Source: Moraxellaceae bacterium
GTDB taxonomy: Bacteria; Pseudomonadota; Gammaproteobacteria; Pseudomonadales; Moraxellaceae
Assembly (NCBI GenBank): GCA_004173455.1
Contig: SECL01000019.1
Span: 27,073 to 91,072 of the forward strand
Reading direction: 5' to 3'
Length of the DNA stretch: 64,000 nt
A model generated the notes under the pieces. That model did no database searches. It had not been told where the DNA came from and worked only from the letters and a program-made list of their open reading frames with translations. Below, in pieces: positions 7,672-16,141 of this stretch. How positions within the stretch are numbered: position 1 is the first letter of the stretch; the number at the start of each line of letters is the position of its first letter. A program made the translations under genes and the position numbers.

Positions 7672-8529
7672 ATGAATTTTCAGATACTCAACGGAGCAGG
7701 TTTAGACGGTGATACACTTTTTTTAAGTGACAACCACTATTTAACATTCAACCATCAAGGCAAAATGATCAGAATTCCAACTGGTAGCATTGCCAAGATT
7801 GAGAAAAATGAGGAATTTAAAAAGGAAGTATTTTTCACCATTACCTTTACTGACAATCAAACTGCCAAGGCAAAATCATCAAAGAATGATTATGAAGAGG
7901 TCTATAAGCTGCAATTTATCAATCCCAAAGTGCCTTTTACCATATCTGAAATTTCCTCCAAAGATTTTCTCATGGAACACAAGAAGTCCTTATTTGTTAT
8001 AGGTCTAGTCATCTTATTTCTCTTATTTAAATGTTCTGGTAGTTCAGATTCTTCATCCTCTACTACATTATCCACCTCTAGCTTTTCCCCTCAAGAATGC
8101 AACTACCTTACTTCTTTTGGCCTGCAAACTAATGCTTACCATCAACAGGAAGGTGAAGACTACATTTGTATTGCTGATTTTCTTGAAGTAGGCCAAGCAG
8201 ATAACACAGGCAATGAAAGTAACTTGGATTTTGCAGTTGAAGGTACAGCCAGCCAGATTACAGATGTTTATTTACGGGCTATTTATGGCAACAAGTCATC
8301 AAGTGCAGCAGCACGGGAGAAGTTTATTGATGCCAGTAAGGAATTAATTACTAGGACTACCAATCACCCCATCCCGAACAAGCTGTTGCAGGCCATTAAA
8401 AAAGGCAAGGAATATAAAGGCACGATTGATGGCAAGAAAGTCACTTTAGAAATAAATCCAAGAGATAACTACAGTAAAGGCAAAGCATCCAACTATGGTT
8501 ATGCACATCAACTAACGATTTACTATTAA
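7672..8529 (+). CDS. membrane-anchored protein with PH-like N-terminus
   Basis: A 285-residue protein I do not recognise as a named family. Residues about 1-90 are beta-rich with an amphipathic pattern suggesting a bacterial PH-like domain facing the cytoplasm. One transmembrane helix follows (KSLFVIGLVILFLLF), then a Ser-rich linker and a C-terminal domain with a CNYLTSFG start and an SSAAAREKFIDASKELI helix, presumably periplasmic. AGAGAA lies 8 bases before ATG 7672. It diverges from the XRE gene and is followed 14 bases later by another small anchored protein. Cargo of the element; function unknown. Confidence 0.7.
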   Translation: MNFQILNGAGLDGDTLFLSDNHYLTFNHQGKMIRIPTGSIAKIEKNEEFKKEVFFTITFTDNQTAKAKSSKNDYEEVYKLQFINPKVPFTISEISSKDFLMEHKKSLFVIGLVILFLLFKCSGSSDSSSSTTLSTSSFSPQECNYLTSFGLQTNAYHQQEGEDYICIADFLEVGQADNTGNESNLDFAVEGTASQITDVYLRAIYGNKSSSAAAREKFIDASKELITRTTNHPIPNKLLQAIKKGKEYKGTIDGKKVTLEINPRDNYSKGKASNYGYAHQLTIYY

Positions 8530-8543
8530 AGAAGGAAAAAACC

Positions 8544-8933
8544 ATGGAATTTAATGGTGCTAAAGGCGCTTTAATTGCGTTAACTGCTATAGGACTAACA
8601 ATTTTTATAGTTATCAAACTCTTTTCCAATGTTGACATGTCTGCTTCAACACAGGCAACCGCACAAGAAGACGATGACTATTACCTGTCTGGCAAATATG
8701 GGACAATGAATCAATGCCTAAAAAGTGCTAAACAACATTTGAAAAAGCATCATCTTAAGTACAAGCTCACTGGTGATAAGCCGACTAGTGTATCAGCAAC
8801 AATCTATCATCCTGATGGTTTTGAAATAACAGGGATGAATAATTCCTTCAGTTGCACCCAAAAAGAAACTGGTACAGAAGGTGTTTATTACGAACTATTT
8901 ATGTTTGTTCCACCTGAATACAGGAATCAGTAA
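8544..8933 (+). CDS. small membrane-anchored protein, unknown function
   Basis: A 129-residue protein with one N-terminal transmembrane helix (ALIALTAIGLTIFIVIKLF) and a C-terminal domain containing two cysteines (NQCLKS and SFSCTQ) that could form a periplasmic disulfide. AAGGAAAAA lies just before ATG 8544. It sits 14 bases after the 285-residue anchored protein, and both share the plan helix plus C-terminal domain with Cys, so they probably act together. No family recognised. Confidence 0.65.
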   Translation: MEFNGAKGALIALTAIGLTIFIVIKLFSNVDMSASTQATAQEDDDYYLSGKYGTMNQCLKSAKQHLKKHHLKYKLTGDKPTSVSATIYHPDGFEITGMNNSFSCTQKETGTEGVYYELFMFVPPEYRNQ

Positions 8934-8996
8934 CTACTGATACGCAGGCGTATTTTTAAAGTTTTCTTGTCTGATTTATAGGGAATATTTCCATAT

Positions 8997-9024
8997 AAAG
9001 ACTATCTGGTAATGGATAGTCTTT
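8997..9024. terminator. bidirectional hairpin between convergent genes
   Basis: A perfect 10-bp stem AAAGACTATC / GATAGTCTTT with an 8-base loop lies between convergent genes ending at 8933 (+) and 9107 (-). The flanking T tracts are short, so termination strength is uncertain. Confidence 0.55.
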
Positions 9025-9106
9025 CTTCATTTAAGATGATGATTAATATAGATTAATTTTAAATTTATCAAGTGTATATAAAGATCGATTCTTGTTATCA
9101 TAAGAA

Positions 9107-9868
9107 TTACATAACTTTACAAAGCTTGATTGATGAACCAAATGAATTTCGAGTCATGACACCTGCTTTTTGACTGGTTTTAGATAGATAACTGGCTCTG
9201 GTAAAAGCATCTTCAAATTCAGTTTTAAGATCATGATATCTAGCTTCGATAAAACCACCCTCTTCTGGTTTTTCAGTCTTCCTGTAATTTAACCTTGGGT
9301 TTTGGTCTTTACCATTTCGCTTATTTTTTCCCTTGTTGATTCCTTCAATTTTCTTAAAAGCATTGATTGACCGATACACAACTTCATCAATGCCAAATTG
9401 GTTATGTCTTAAATCAACAATAAACATGAAGTGGCAGTGATGGTAGTTAAGCATGATTTTACCTCTATCTCTTCTTATGCCTGCTGGCTTGAATTCTTTA
9501 AATTCAAAGGAATAAATATAATGAAACTCAGGTATTTTTCTTGATCGAAAGGAGCTAGTTTTCTCCCCTTTTAACTGTGCTTCTTCATATTTTAATATCC
9601 ATTTTTCTTTTCTTTCTTCTTCGTATTTTTTCCATTCGGATTTCCATTTTCTTCTTAATACTTCAAGAAAAACACTTTTATTAAATTTATCTGGATCATA
9701 ACTGAACTCTATTTGATACATTACTGGATTAGTCATAGTCTCTCTGCAATGCTCAAGTATTTTTAATATTGATTCTAGATTCCTAGTGTTATACCAATAC
9801 TCTAAGTTTTGTAAAACCTTATACCCTTTAAAAGTTTCTTCATAATTAATCAGGTAACCTTTTCTCAT
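9107..9868 (-). CDS. YagK/YfjJ-like (inovirus Gp2-type) replication protein
   Basis: A 253-residue basic protein resembling the YagK/YfjJ C-terminal family found in phage-satellite-like elements. The segment NYHHCHFMFIVDLRHN has the His-rich strand typical of these proteins and recalls HUH-type replication initiators, followed by an AFKKIEGIN helix and a Lys/Arg-rich region. It probably initiates or aids replication of the excised element. A perfect 11-bp inverted repeat lies about 40-90 bases upstream at 9908-9957 and could be its origin or operator. The family call rests on pattern recognition. Confidence 0.6.
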   Translation of the reverse strand: MRKGYLINYEETFKGYKVLQNLEYWYNTRNLESILKILEHCRETMTNPVMYQIEFSYDPDKFNKSVFLEVLRRKWKSEWKKYEEERKEKWILKYEEAQLKGEKTSSFRSRKIPEFHYIYSFEFKEFKPAGIRRDRGKIMLNYHHCHFMFIVDLRHNQFGIDEVVYRSINAFKKIEGINKGKNKRNGKDQNPRLNYRKTEKPEEGGFIEARYHDLKTEFEDAFTRASYLSKTSQKAGVMTRNSFGSSIKLCKVM

Positions 9869-10198
9869 AGCTTACTCCTATTATTATTGATAACTGATAT
9901 TGATGTATTGTTAGAATAGGCATTTATAAGATGTATTAATAAATAGTATTCTAACAAATATCTAAAAGAACGCTGTTAAGCAGGCAGGCCAAAATAGAGT
10001 TATAGACCTTTAATGAATAGCGTTTGGCTAATAAATCAATGTGTGGCAACTCGCAAGACTTTAAAGCCTATTCACTTCATGCTTTTTTTTGCCATGAAAA
10101 TAGCGCTTTCATTCCAGTCTGGGGTGTTTGTACCATCATGGCCTGAACTGCGCTAAAAACATGGTAAAAGCATGGCTAGAATTGATATTTAGATTGCC
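9869..10198. other. 330-bp non-coding region upstream of the replication gene
   Basis: No gene longer than noise. It contains the perfect inverted repeat 9908-9918/9947-9957 and a smaller palindrome ATGAAA/TTTCAT with a 7-base spacer at 10094-10112. Such a gap before a replication gene is a natural place for an origin or a regulatory RNA; neither is shown. Confidence 0.5.
9908..9957. repeat. 11-bp perfect inverted repeat, possible origin or operator
   Basis: TTGTTAGAATA at 9908-9918 and its exact complement TATTCTAACAA at 9947-9957, separated by 28 AT-rich bases, lie just upstream of the replication-protein start. Confidence 0.6.
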
Positions 10199-10519
10199 TT
10201 AATTATCCTGTGATTCTTCTTTCTTTATTCCAAGCTGCCTTAGCTGGCTTGCAATAGAATTTGCAAACTCAGTGATCATGGTTTCTAACCCTTTTAGCCC
10301 GTCAATATGACATGTTAGCACCTGATTGATGAGCATGGCATGAACCAAAGCATTTAAACTAGGATAATATCCAATGGTGGTATACCTAATCTTTCCGATA
10401 TTTTCAGGTTTTGCTTCTTTTAATGCACCTACTTTATTTCCAATAACTCTCTTTTTTCTTAAAATAAAGTTGAATTCATCAGTACTGACACAATACTCAT
10501 TATTTAAATCAATCTTCAT
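10199..10519 (-). CDS. small conserved element protein, unknown function
   Basis: A 106-residue protein: N-terminal strand-rich part (EFNFILRKKRVIGNK), a GYYPSLNALVHAML segment and a C-terminal helix. The layout resembles small DUF5405-like proteins common in prophages and satellites, but that match is from memory and weak. It lies between the AlpA-type regulator and the replication gene on the same strand, matching early-gene order in such elements. Confidence 0.5.
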   Translation of the reverse strand: MKIDLNNEYCVSTDEFNFILRKKRVIGNKVGALKEAKPENIGKIRYTTIGYYPSLNALVHAMLINQVLTCHIDGLKGLETMITEFANSIASQLRQLGIKKEESQDN

Positions 10520-10641
10520 TTATATTACCTCTACTGATTAATAAACCGTTTTATCAAGGCATTAATAATGCTAAAAACGAGTTTGATTACAGCAAGGTGA
10601 GATTATTCCCCCTACTTCTGCCTAGTTAATTAACTTATGAA

Positions 10642-10845
10642 TTAAGCTGTAGTTTGCTTTTGATTCCACCATTGAATTAATGACTGGTAATCAAAATAAA
10701 CAGCACTCTGCTTGGTTATTCCATCCTTGATTGGACGGGGAAAGGTTGGATCATTATCAATAAGTTTATAAAGAGAATCCCTACCAATTGATAAGATAGT
10801 ACAGGTTTCTTTAAAAGAGATACGGATTTTTGGAAGTGATTGCAT
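10642..10845 (-). CDS. AlpA-family regulator / excisionase-like protein
   Basis: A 67-residue AlpA-type winged-helix protein: ISFKETCTILSIGRDSLYKLI reads as the recognition helix pair, followed by PTFPRPIK and a C-terminal YFDYQSLIQWW, all characteristic of AlpA/Prophage_AlpA proteins. In CP4-57, AlpA promotes integrase expression and excision. The gene is 195 bases from the integrase gene. Confidence 0.88.
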   Translation of the reverse strand: MQSLPKIRISFKETCTILSIGRDSLYKLIDNDPTFPRPIKDGITKQSAVYFDYQSLIQWWNQKQTTA

Positions 10846-11039
10846 GAGGGTCTCCTTATGCTATTAATAAAAAATAGATAAGGTGATTTTATTTGTTATA
10901 AAACCCCTACAACCCCCCAAATATAAAACACTTTAAAACATCAGTTCAAGCTTTTTTTTCTGATAAATGCAAAAAACCTCTATCGCCACTTAGCATCTAG
11001 ACATGCCTCAATAATTTTTCGATGAATGATTTTAAAATA

Positions 11040-12368
11040 TCATGCCGTCTTAAAAAAATTAATTACTTGCGCATCATTGCGTTGTTGTTTGATTATCTGT
11101 CCATAATCATAAGGTGAAATAAATTGTTGACGATTATGATCTAAATAATCACTCCACCAATTCATCATACTTTTACGCTCAGCCAAGAACTCAGCCATAT
11201 GTGTATAAGCGCCTCGAACCTCATTACGCTCCTTGTGGCTCATTTGGCGCTCTACAGCATCTTCACTGTATAAAGTAGATTGAATCAAAGCACTACAAGC
11301 CATTCCACGGAAACCATGTCCACATACATCTAGTTTCGTGTTATAGCCCATTCTCTGTAATGCTTTATTGACTGTATTTTCACTAATAAATTTTTTAGGG
11401 TCATCACGACCGGGAAAGACGTTTTCAAGATGACCGCTATATTTTTGAATTTCACGTAAGATGGCAATGGCTTGAGGTGATAAAGGAACTAAATGTTCTT
11501 CCCCCATCTTAGCTCCACGATCAGAGTAGCGTACACCCTCAACAGCTTTTCTTGATGCAGGAATAATCCATTGTTGTTTCTCAAAATTTATTTCATGCCA
11601 ACGTGCAAAACGGATTTCTGAAGAACGAATGAACACATTTAAAGTTAATAAAGTGCATAACTTGGTTATCGGTGCTCCACCCTTGTAATTATCAATACGC
11701 TGAAAGAAGTCAGGTAGGTATTCATGCTTTAGCTGAGGATAGTGTGTTTTTTTCTTAGCAATTACTACCCCATCCATCTCCCTTGCTGGATTATGCCTTA
11801 CGTAGCCATTTTGGATTGCATAGCTAAATATTCTGACCAAGTTTGCCTTAATATCACGGGCAACCCGGTTAATTCCCTTTTGATCAATAACAGTAATCGC
11901 TTTGGCAATATGTAATGGCTCAACCTCTTCAATAGGCATATGCCCTATGATAGGAAACAAATGATTCTCAAATTTACGCATTGTTTTCTTACCCGTATCA
12001 TCACCCCACTGGCCTTTATTAGTGACTTCGGCATGCCAAGCACGAGTAACTTTTTCTAATGAATGGGCGTTTTCTTTTTTAATCTTGGCAAGCTCTAACT
12101 GTTCTTTTGGATCAAGTCCGTTTGCCAACATTGCTTCAAATTCGCTTCTTTTTTTTCTAGCCTCTACCAACTTTAAAGCCGGATACTCACCCATTTTTAT
12201 AATTTTGAGTACACCTAAATCATTTTTATACTTGTATCGCCATGTTTTTGTACCTGAAGGACGAACAAGTAATATCAAACCGCCACCATCGAATAGTGAA
12301 TATTCTTTAGTCTGCGGCTTAGCAGCATCAATTTTTGAAGGATTCAATGGTATGACTAATCTTGCCAC
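11040..12368 (-). CDS. P4-type tyrosine integrase
   Basis: A 442-residue phage integrase with the P4-type N-terminal arm-binding domain (LTxxKIDAAKP-like opening, FDGGGLILLVRPSGTKTW) and a tyrosine recombinase catalytic domain. Likely active residues are R248 (FIRSSE), H351 and R354 (HGFRG), H378 (MSHKE) and Y388 (GAYTHM), so it appears intact. It starts with GTG at 12368, with AGGTG 8 bases upstream. Its 5' end lies about 155 bases from tRNA-Leu, and the gap contains arm-type repeats, as expected for autonomous tRNA-targeting elements. Confidence 0.95.
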   Translation of the reverse strand: MARLVIPLNPSKIDAAKPQTKEYSLFDGGGLILLVRPSGTKTWRYKYKNDLGVLKIIKMGEYPALKLVEARKKRSEFEAMLANGLDPKEQLELAKIKKENAHSLEKVTRAWHAEVTNKGQWGDDTGKKTMRKFENHLFPIIGHMPIEEVEPLHIAKAITVIDQKGINRVARDIKANLVRIFSYAIQNGYVRHNPAREMDGVVIAKKKTHYPQLKHEYLPDFFQRIDNYKGGAPITKLCTLLTLNVFIRSSEIRFARWHEINFEKQQWIIPASRKAVEGVRYSDRGAKMGEEHLVPLSPQAIAILREIQKYSGHLENVFPGRDDPKKFISENTVNKALQRMGYNTKLDVCGHGFRGMACSALIQSTLYSEDAVERQMSHKERNEVRGAYTHMAEFLAERKSMMNWWSDYLDHNRQQFISPYDYGQIIKQQRNDAQVINFFKTA

Positions 12369-12370
12369 AA

Positions 12371-12413
12371 ATAAGCACCTATCAGTTTTAGGTACTTATA
12401 TAGGTACTTATTT
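12371..12413. repeat. putative integrase arm sites (right), overlapping int leader
   Basis: AGGTACTTATAT (12390-12401) and AGGTACTTATTT (12402-12413) lie in tandem, with an inverted relative (ATAAGCACCT) at 12371-12380. They mirror the left-end pair at 2678-2701. Being directly before the integrase start, integrase binding there could also repress its own gene. Confidence 0.65.
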
Positions 12414-12524
12414 TTGAGCGATATGTCAAGATATGAACACTTATACAACTATAAGTTTTTCTATAACTCTTTATTTTTATTATTTAATTTAAGCCTATTA
12501 CAACATATAACTACATATATAGAG

Positions 12525-12606
12525 TGGGGGCGAAGAGACTCGAACTCTTACACCTTGCGGCGCTGGAACCTAAATCCAGTGCGTCTACCAATTCCGCCAC
12601 GCCCCC
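12525..12606 (-). tRNA. tRNA-Leu(TAG), element attachment site (attR)
   Basis: A class II tRNA on the minus strand: acceptor GGGGGCG / CGCCCCC, anticodon loop with TAG in CTGGATTTAGGTTCCAG, a variable arm and T-arm GTTCGAGTC. The genomic sequence after discriminator A is CTC, not CCA, so CCA must be added after transcription. The original CCA-bearing end is at 2603-2626. Confidence 0.95.
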
Positions 12607-12686
12607 GATGGCGCGAATCATAACAAACCCGTTTGCTCTTGCCTAGCGCTATTACTTATAAATGTTCAAACATTGCACAAACAAGC

Positions 12687-13115
12687 CTATTTTTTATCAT
12701 TCTGCGGTTTTTTGCCATTCTGATAAAGCAAATAATGCGTTCCTACCGAATCAAAGGCATCATGCAAATGCAGCCTGATCGTACCCTTTTGACTAAAATC
12801 GCCATAGCCATGCCCTACCGTAAACTGAGCATTAAACTGCTGTAAAATACGCTTTAGGATCCATGGATGCACAAAAATAGACAATTCAAGTACCTTTGCC
12901 TTGCGCTTATACTGGTTTTGCCATAAAACCAACTCATCTGCCATGCGCTGAAATTTTTTGGAAAACTCCTCATAATCTTCAGAAGAAAATCGAATCTGAC
13001 GGGTAATAGAACGATTCCACCAATTCCCAGTTACCACATCCTCTGTCTCATAATAAGATGCAATGGCTTCAGGCAGTGGTGTTAGTACAGAAGTGGATGA
13101 ATGAGAGTCGGTCAT
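12687..13115 (-). CDS. conserved-looking protein of unknown function
   Basis: A 142-residue soluble protein from ATG 13115 (a TTG at 13139 would add 8 residues). It has an acidic Ser/Thr-rich N-terminus, an aromatic NWWNRSITRQIRFSSEDYEEF segment and an amphipathic C-terminal half with many His and aromatics. No motif I recognise. It begins 26 bases after the kinase gene on the same strand, making a likely patatin-kinase-unknown operon. Confidence 0.6.
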   Translation of the reverse strand: MTDSHSSTSVLTPLPEAIASYYETEDVVTGNWWNRSITRQIRFSSEDYEEFSKKFQRMADELVLWQNQYKRKAKVLELSIFVHPWILKRILQQFNAQFTVGHGYGDFSQKGTIRLHLHDAFDSVGTHYLLYQNGKKPQNDKK

Positions 13116-13141
13116 TTTGGAAGGCTCATATGACTGCAATC

Positions 13142-14086
13142 TTACAGTTGATCGCCAGTCAATGATAACGCTAAACAGTGATTCAGTGTTTGAAAAGCCT
13201 GCTGCGCCATTTGCCGAATCTCAGTCACTTCAGACAAGCGGTTGGATCTTTTTTTGGCCAGTAAGTCATCTATTAAGGCCTGAAAACCAGCCAATGGTTT
13301 TGGCAGTAAGGCGACCGGATGCTGACAATGCTGTACCGCCCAGCCTTGATAGCTTGACGCATTAAACATACTTTGACCTGTGAGTAGTTCATACAAAATG
13401 AGGCCAAGACTATAAAAGTCGGTTTGCACAGTGGCTGGCTGACCCAAAAATTGTTCTGGGCTCATGTAACGTGGCGTTCCTCTGGTTTTGGATGCGTCTA
13501 AGGTTAGAAAAGCTGAACTAGATATGTTCGGCCTTGGATGAGGCTGTGCTAATGCAAAGTCAATCAGGCAGACATGCAATGATGAGTGACTAATAGATGA
13601 ATAACTACTATCTGAATTCAGCAAAAAATTAGAAGGCTTTAGATCCAAGTGCAACCAACCCTGCTGATGTAATGCATCAACAGCATCCAGCATGTCAAGC
13701 CACAACTGTCCTGCTTGGGATAGCGTATATGGTTGATGACCTAAAAACTGCTTAACACTTCCCTGCGCCATATACGGCAATACCAAATAATGCATAGACT
13801 GTGATTTTAAAGAAGATGATTTGCCCGTAAGATAATCCTGTCCGCTGTCACACAGTGGTAGCCAATATTGAGATGCAGATTGATTGAGTTGCTCTAGTAC
13901 TTTAACTTCGTGGAGAAATAAATCCTGTTCAATCTTGCCTGCAACCCCTGATAAAATTTTAATCACCAGCAATGCTTTATTGGACAAGGCTTGCGCCAGA
14001 TAAAGCTGTGGTCGTACAAAACTCAGGTATGCGGACTGTACCTGCAATGGCTTGATAAAATCATACTGTCCTAATTTTGCCTGCAT
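13142..14086 (-). CDS. Ser/Thr protein kinase (Hanks type)
   Basis: A 314-residue eukaryote-like kinase without transmembrane helix. Visible motifs: VIK lysine (K43), candidate helix C Glu (E60), catalytic HLDLKPSN (146-153), DFA (176-178) in place of the usual DFG, and activation-end TPRYMSPE (204-211). Catalytic Lys and Asp are present, so it is probably active despite the DFG change. The glycine-rich loop is poor. ATG 14086 was chosen; a GTG at 14107 lies 3 bases after the patatin stop. It is tightly linked to the phospholipase gene, whose product or regulation it may control. Confidence 0.82.
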   Translation of the reverse strand: MQAKLGQYDFIKPLQVQSAYLSFVRPQLYLAQALSNKALLVIKILSGVAGKIEQDLFLHEVKVLEQLNQSASQYWLPLCDSGQDYLTGKSSSLKSQSMHYLVLPYMAQGSVKQFLGHQPYTLSQAGQLWLDMLDAVDALHQQGWLHLDLKPSNFLLNSDSSYSSISHSSLHVCLIDFALAQPHPRPNISSSAFLTLDASKTRGTPRYMSPEQFLGQPATVQTDFYSLGLILYELLTGQSMFNASSYQGWAVQHCQHPVALLPKPLAGFQALIDDLLAKKRSNRLSEVTEIRQMAQQAFQTLNHCLALSLTGDQL

Positions 14087-14110
14087 CAATATGACCACAC
14101 CTACCACTGT

Positions 14111-15676
14111 TTAAAGTTGTGACGGATGTACACGGCGCGACTCGATAGCGAGTAGGGCTTTAGCGCAATCATCATCATTTACAGACTGTGCCAGCAACTC
14201 CAGACGTTTGGCACTGAGAATTTCCAGACAGTGCTCCAGCGTTTTACCAATTCGGGCATGGGTTGCAATACCACTAATTTTTGGCCAAGTCGCACGCTCA
14301 CCTTCCTGTTGCAATACCTTAAATAATTGCTTGCTGGGATTTTTGAGCATATAGGTATAGTGTCGTAAATTATAATTGCCAACAATATTTACATCACCAT
14401 AGTAACGCTGGCCAATAATGCCATAACCATGATCTAGCATGCGTCTGACAGTCGGCATACGACCAAAACGCTCACGGGTAAAGTCCATGGCACCCATCGC
14501 CAGCACCTTGCCCTGCCCTCGCACAATCTTGCTCGGCCAGCTCAGCACGTCCTTACGATGACGCTGAATATCATTTTGCATAAACGGCACAATATGTGGA
14601 TTTACCTGACAGGCAATGGTGTAATTAATATTATAAAGCCGTGCAATGCGATCACGTGGAAAGTCACTGCGCACGCTGCCATCTACCCAGCGTAACGATG
14701 ACATGTAAGGGCTATTTTTCCCTTGTGCATTTTTTGCAGTGAGCTTTACCGGAGGAAATAATATCGGCACAGCACAAGACGCCAGTGCAGCACTCCACAT
14801 CAGTAAATAAGGCGACGTCAGCTCATTCATAATGCGCGGGGACTGGCTACCCTCAAAAGGTGCAACGGCAATATTAATATGTCGACCCGTTCTGGCAAAA
14901 GCCTCCTCAAAGGTATAATTGCCCAGATTTTGCCGCAAAAATACCTTAAGCACATTCACATCCGCAATACCGCCACCCCTCAGGATTTCAGCCATTTTAC
15001 GAAAATGAAAAGCATGCTGATAAAATCCATCACCATCATATAAATCAATGAGTTCATCATCGGTATGCGTGCCCAACATGCCCGCCATCAAGGCACCTGC
15101 ACTGGAGCCTGAAAACACCTTGGGCAATAGATCTTGCGCATGCAGCGCCTTGCAAACCCCAGTATGAAACAGCCCTAGCGTTGCCCCACCAGAAAACATT
15201 AAGGCTGGCTGGCCATAACTGTGCTTGGTATCCTCAAAAAAACAATACTTGTCCGCAGCAGGCAAAAATTCAAAATCATGCTCGCACACGTAATACAAGC
15301 ACTGGCACACTTCTTCAATATAGTCTTCAATTAGTTTTTTGGTGCCAATATAAGCATGGCTGTATAATAACGGATGGCCGATATTGCCCAGATCATGATG
15401 CAATCCTTCGCGTAAAGTTCTTACCAACTCAACATCTTTGCGCTCAAGACGATAGCGCCGCAAACGGGTCAACCGATCTGCAATCAGCTCATAATCATAA
15501 TAAGGCGAAGTATTATCAAGCTTCCAGTCCTGACGACCTGTGGCCTCATCGAGCTCCAAGGCGACTTCACGCCATTCCTGATAATCGTGTGCAGATTGCA
15601 AATTGCGCTCAAGCGTTTTAATACGGGATGACAATCTGGAATGATGGGTATAGGTCGGCAAGTGCAAATTCATCAA
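14111..15676 (-). CDS. patatin-like phospholipase with DUF3336-type N-terminus
   Basis: A 521-residue patatin-family acyl hydrolase. A helical N-terminal region (about 1-150, DUF3336-like) precedes oxyanion loop GGATLG (163-168), nucleophile elbow GSSAG (Ser192) and a later DGS (about residue 328) giving the Ser-Asp dyad. No signal peptide; relatives act on phospholipids or triacylglycerols at membranes or storage lipid. It heads a unit with the kinase and a small unknown protein. Length is typical of the DUF3336-patatin family. Confidence 0.9.
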   Translation of the reverse strand: MMNLHLPTYTHHSRLSSRIKTLERNLQSAHDYQEWREVALELDEATGRQDWKLDNTSPYYDYELIADRLTRLRRYRLERKDVELVRTLREGLHHDLGNIGHPLLYSHAYIGTKKLIEDYIEEVCQCLYYVCEHDFEFLPAADKYCFFEDTKHSYGQPALMFSGGATLGLFHTGVCKALHAQDLLPKVFSGSSAGALMAGMLGTHTDDELIDLYDGDGFYQHAFHFRKMAEILRGGGIADVNVLKVFLRQNLGNYTFEEAFARTGRHINIAVAPFEGSQSPRIMNELTSPYLLMWSAALASCAVPILFPPVKLTAKNAQGKNSPYMSSLRWVDGSVRSDFPRDRIARLYNINYTIACQVNPHIVPFMQNDIQRHRKDVLSWPSKIVRGQGKVLAMGAMDFTRERFGRMPTVRRMLDHGYGIIGQRYYGDVNIVGNYNLRHYTYMLKNPSKQLFKVLQQEGERATWPKISGIATHARIGKTLEHCLEILSAKRLELLAQSVNDDDCAKALLAIESRRVHPSQL

Positions 15677-16141
15677 GTATCCCTGTTATCTTTTTGGTTA
15701 AACCGTCAATAAAGCGTCACTAAGTTATCTTGGTTATTTAAAGTCTGCTTTCCCCAATACCAATTACTTATTGATAAAAAAGACTTTAATTTAACTTATC
15801 CAAATGACGACGGCTTAACTTTTACTAATGAGTATTCATTCCTTATAAATAAGATTAGCAGCTATTTTTTGCAAGACATTTTTAACAAGAAGCTGCTGAA
15901 AAAGATGAAATGAATCAAAACGTAACATTGATACTCAAATATCCAAAAATAATCATGTCAAACGATACAGCATAGCTTACTTTTAAAATTAACGATTTTT
16001 ATAAAGTGGTTTTATGAAGGAAATGATATTAAAAAATCTCAATAAATAATTGATATGAAATAAGTAATTTTAAAAAACAAGGTTGATAACCTGACGCAGA
16101 TTTTTCCAGTCAGGTAGAAATCAGGCCAAATGTCAAAAATC
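15677..16141. other. 465-bp AT-rich gap without genes
   Basis: No convincing gene or repeat. It should hold the patatin promoter at its left end. At 16090-16119 a hairpin (ACCTGAC / GTCAGGT) lies downstream of tsaD and may be a weak terminator; on the minus strand its T tract comes only after about 9 bases. Confidence 0.45.

Larger units (their letters stand above)
2603..12546. mobile_element. integrative element in tRNA-Leu (phage-satellite-like)
   Basis: About 9.9 kb bounded by a partial repeat of the tRNA-Leu 3' end: left copy 2603-2626, intact tRNA at right. It carries a tyrosine integrase beside the tRNA, an AlpA-type regulator, a YagK/YfjJ-like replication protein and cargo. The region is visibly AT-richer than both flanks. 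No capsid, portal, tail or terminase genes are present, so it is not a full prophage; a P4-like satellite or small integrative element fits best. Cargo is XRE-Dam-HerA-NurA plus two membrane-anchored proteins. Confidence 0.85.

Noticed and set aside
2603..12546. Element as a complete prophage or conjugative element
   Set aside because: No structural, packaging, lysis or mating genes are present.
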